Program-made: the position numbers and the translations under genes
Notes under the pieces: model-generated
Database searches by the model: none
What the model saw: the letters and a program-made list of their open reading frames with translations, nothing else
Told to the model about the DNA's origin: nothing
Shown: piece by piece, positions 33,344 to 34,832 of the stretch
Layout of the letters: every line of letters begins with the position of its first letter
How positions within the stretch are numbered: the first letter of the stretch is position 1
NCBI GenBank assembly: GCA_947259875.1
Contig: CAMYNX010000007.1
Coordinates: forward strand, 1-34,832
From: an uncultured Gammaproteobacteria bacterium
GTDB taxonomy: Bacteria; Pseudomonadota; Gammaproteobacteria; Arenicellales; JAANXG01
Length of the DNA stretch: 34,832 nucleotides
Reading direction: 5' to 3'

Positions 33344-33967
33344 CTATGCAGCCTGCTTCGCCACAATAAACACCGCTTTGCCTTTTCCCGGTTGCCATAG
33401 GTAGTCAATCTGAAAACCGGCATCGCTTAAATTGTCTCGTAGTTCTTTCGTCGTAAAGACCTTGACCAATGGCATTAAACCCAAGAACTTTCCAATCGGC
33501 GCGATCAACTTAATATACTTCATCGTATCTCCGAGACACGCCGTACTGGTTACGAAAATGCCACCTGGTTTGAGCATTCTATGAGCCTTGGCGATTACCT
33601 CTTCCTTGTTCTGTAGTAAGTGCAAAATACTGAGCGCCAACACCGCGTCTAGGGATTGATCGGAGATACTAAACTCCTCGATGGTCGATCGTTCAAAAGT
33701 AACATTTGTGACTTTTTCTGCGCACGCTTTGCCTTGCGCGATTTTGATCATTTCCGATGAGATATCGATTGCGTGAATGTGTTTCACATAAGGCGCATGA
33801 GTGATGGCGGTCGAGCCTGTCCCACAGCCAAATTCCAATACCTCCATATCCGGTTGAAAATATTCGCGAGTGACCTGCAGTTTTTTCTGGTAGGCCGCTT
33901 CATCAGCAATGGGTTGTTTCGAATAACGTTTTGCGATCTTGTCCCAAAATTTAGTTGACCGATCCAT
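33344..33967 (-). CDS. class I SAM-dependent methyltransferase
   Basis: 207 residues from ATG 33967 (MDRSTKFWDKIAKRYSKQP); the ORF-track start 14 codons earlier lacks support. The SAM-binding motif I is 'VLEFGCGTGSTA', motif II acidic 'IHAIDISSEMIKIA', motif IV 'LDAVLALSILHLL' and 'RMLKPGGIFVTS' follows, as in UbiE/Methyltransf_11 enzymes. 'FWDKIAKRYSK' at the N-terminus is common in this group. The methyl acceptor cannot be told. No operon partner is evident: about 200 non-coding bases lie on each side. Confidence 0.9.
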   Translation of the reverse strand: MDRSTKFWDKIAKRYSKQPIADEAAYQKKLQVTREYFQPDMEVLEFGCGTGSTAITHAPYVKHIHAIDISSEMIKIAQGKACAEKVTNVTFERSTIEEFSISDQSLDAVLALSILHLLQNKEEVIAKAHRMLKPGGIFVTSTACLGDTMKYIKLIAPIGKFLGLMPLVKVFTTKELRDNLSDAGFQIDYLWQPGKGKAVFIVAKQAA

Positions 33968-34171
33968 CTTGCCCACCGATTGAATTACTTGCCCCAATAG
34001 TCGCATCACAGACCGATATGGTTATTGGCAACACATCGATAGTCAACCGGCAATTACAACGGCCCCTTATAGACCGCCAGGGTTTGTTGTGGGTCGTTTT
34101 TCCTCCGTGATGATGAATCGACTCTAGTCGGCCCACAGGAGTCAATCGAGATTTAAGAAAGCAGACGTATG

Positions 34172-34256
34172 TATTAACTCTCCACGTCATCGGCAGCAGA
34201 AAGCAGGGCGACGAGGAACGCCGCTTCGTGCTGTCCACAGGATACGTTTGTTAGGC
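34172..34256 (-). other. second integron attC site
   Basis: Read on the minus strand, R'' GCCTAAC (34256..34250) contains the stop codon of the upstream gene and the site ends near GTTAATA (34178..34172). The two halves fold together: ACGTATC with GAT(g)ACGT, GGaCAGCA with TGCTGCC (extrahelical A), GAAGC with GCTTTC, and GGCG with CGCC around an apical loop. This paired-with-bulges form is the hallmark of attC. The R' heptamer departs from GTTRRRY, so that boundary is less sure. Confidence 0.7.
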
Positions 34257-34832
34257 TATGATGCCTTTTGAATCTAAAAACCCATCAGGAACATCTGAAT
34301 TCTTCCAGCCTGCAATGGCAAAGTAGTACAGTGGTTCTCCCTCAATTGATAACCTATGTCGATAGCGTTCAATGTAATAGACATCAAGATATTTCGAGAA
34401 TATTAGTTCCCGAATCATTTTAGAGAACCCTGATTCATCACTTATATCAAAGAAGGTGTCCTTGATATTAAACGCCACCCACGCCTCGCTTTTGATTATA
34501 TTGAACGCCTCTATAAATGCCTTTGCCGGGATGTCACCGAAACCAAGTGCGGCAACCGTTACCATGCAATCACATTGCCATGAGATTATTTCTTCTTTTT
34601 TGTCATCGTTTAGCTTCGTGAAATCCTCAACGTAATATGCATCATATAGTCCAGGCCTGTCTCGGATTGTTGCATCATAAGCTTCGGGAATTATGTCTAC
34701 CCCTATTAAGCGCGAAACGCCGTGTTTTTTTAACTCCTCCCCCATCATGCCATTGCCTGCACCTAAATCTAATATTCTTAGCTCACTAAAATTATCTTGA
34801 TACTGTTTTACCGCTGATTCGAGTATTGAGGC
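34251..34832 (-). CDS. SAM-dependent methyltransferase, partial (cassette gene)
   Basis: The gene runs off the right edge; 193 codons are visible, and the ORF-track start at 34748 is an internal Met. The frame continues upstream as 'LRILDLGAGNGMMGEELKKH', which contains SAM motif I, then 'RLIGVDIIPEA'. 'MVTVAALGFGDIPAKAFIEA' and 'EAWVAFNIKDTF' fit motifs IV to VI of Methyltransf-type proteins. The stop TAA lies inside the attC R'' box, the same layout as the Imm50 cassette. Base composition is clearly AT-richer than the central operons, consistent with a transferred cassette. The 5' end, start codon and substrate are unknown. Confidence 0.8.
   Translation of the reverse strand, partial: ASILESAVKQYQDNFSELRILDLGAGNGMMGEELKKHGVSRLIGVDIIPEAYDATIRDRPGLYDAYYVEDFTKLNDDKKEEIISWQCDCMVTVAALGFGDIPAKAFIEAFNIIKSEAWVAFNIKDTFFDISDESGFSKMIRELIFSKYLDVYYIERYRHRLSIEGEPLYYFAIAGWKNSDVPDGFLDSKGIIA

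Overview
The window looks like a chromosomal segment of a free-living, aerobic, gammaproteobacterium-like organism, possibly marine or sedimentary. The reasons are a proteobacterial dedicated sortase (Pds) locus, a PEP-CTERM protein, a bacteriohemerythrin, a lone RtcA and integron attC sites. No tRNA, rRNA, CRISPR, transposase gene or phage gene was recognised. Taxonomy is an inference from gene content only.

Layout. Positions 0.3-3.6 kb (minus strand) hold a coupled GST/VOC pair and a protein of 19 gapless 26-residue HEAT-like repeats. Positions 3.9-9.6 kb (plus strand) hold a bacteriohemerythrin, a decayed 5' fragment of rtcA, a secreted methionine-rich repeat protein, an OmpR-type two-component system, a DUF1223 thioredoxin-like protein and a secreted MsrA-MsrB fusion. 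Three 11-bp-phased half-sites lie between the kinase gene and DUF1223. I read this block as a candidate envelope methionine-oxidation defence module. After a minus-strand SGNH hydrolase, 11.2-17.2 kb is a Pds locus: regulator and kinase on the minus strand, divergent from the VIT/vWA target protein and class GN sortase on the plus strand. The divergent region carries a foldable element and an 11-bp tandem repeat.

Positions 17.2-17.9 kb are an integron cassette relic: an Imm50-like gene, a full attC, and the C-terminal remnant of a membrane protein from the preceding cassette. A second attC with a methyltransferase cassette gene lies at the right edge (34.17-34.83 kb), in the same orientation. 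No integrase is in the window.

Positions 18.0-25.9 kb are one long minus-strand operon. Its order is substrate-binding protein, ABC ATPase, two permeases, a DAO-type oxidase, a 2Fe-2S subunit, an HcnB/OoxA-like FAD subunit and a second DAO-type oxidase. It should import and oxidise an amino- or imino-acid-like compound that I cannot name. Positions 26.2-29.6 kb hold a membrane protein fusing a transporter-like region, a spermidine-synthase-like domain and TPRs, followed by a convergent CHRD/PEP-CTERM protein. Positions 30.2-34.0 kb hold the intact rtcA, a nucleoside-sugar-epimerase-like SDR, a beta-carbonic anhydrase and a SAM methyltransferase.

A roughly 70-bp dispersed repeat with a TATNCTGTCCC core occurs near 9.75 and 26.04 kb. 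A shorter relative sits at the breakpoint of the rtcA fragment near 4.53 kb. These point to past rearrangement mediated by small repeats.
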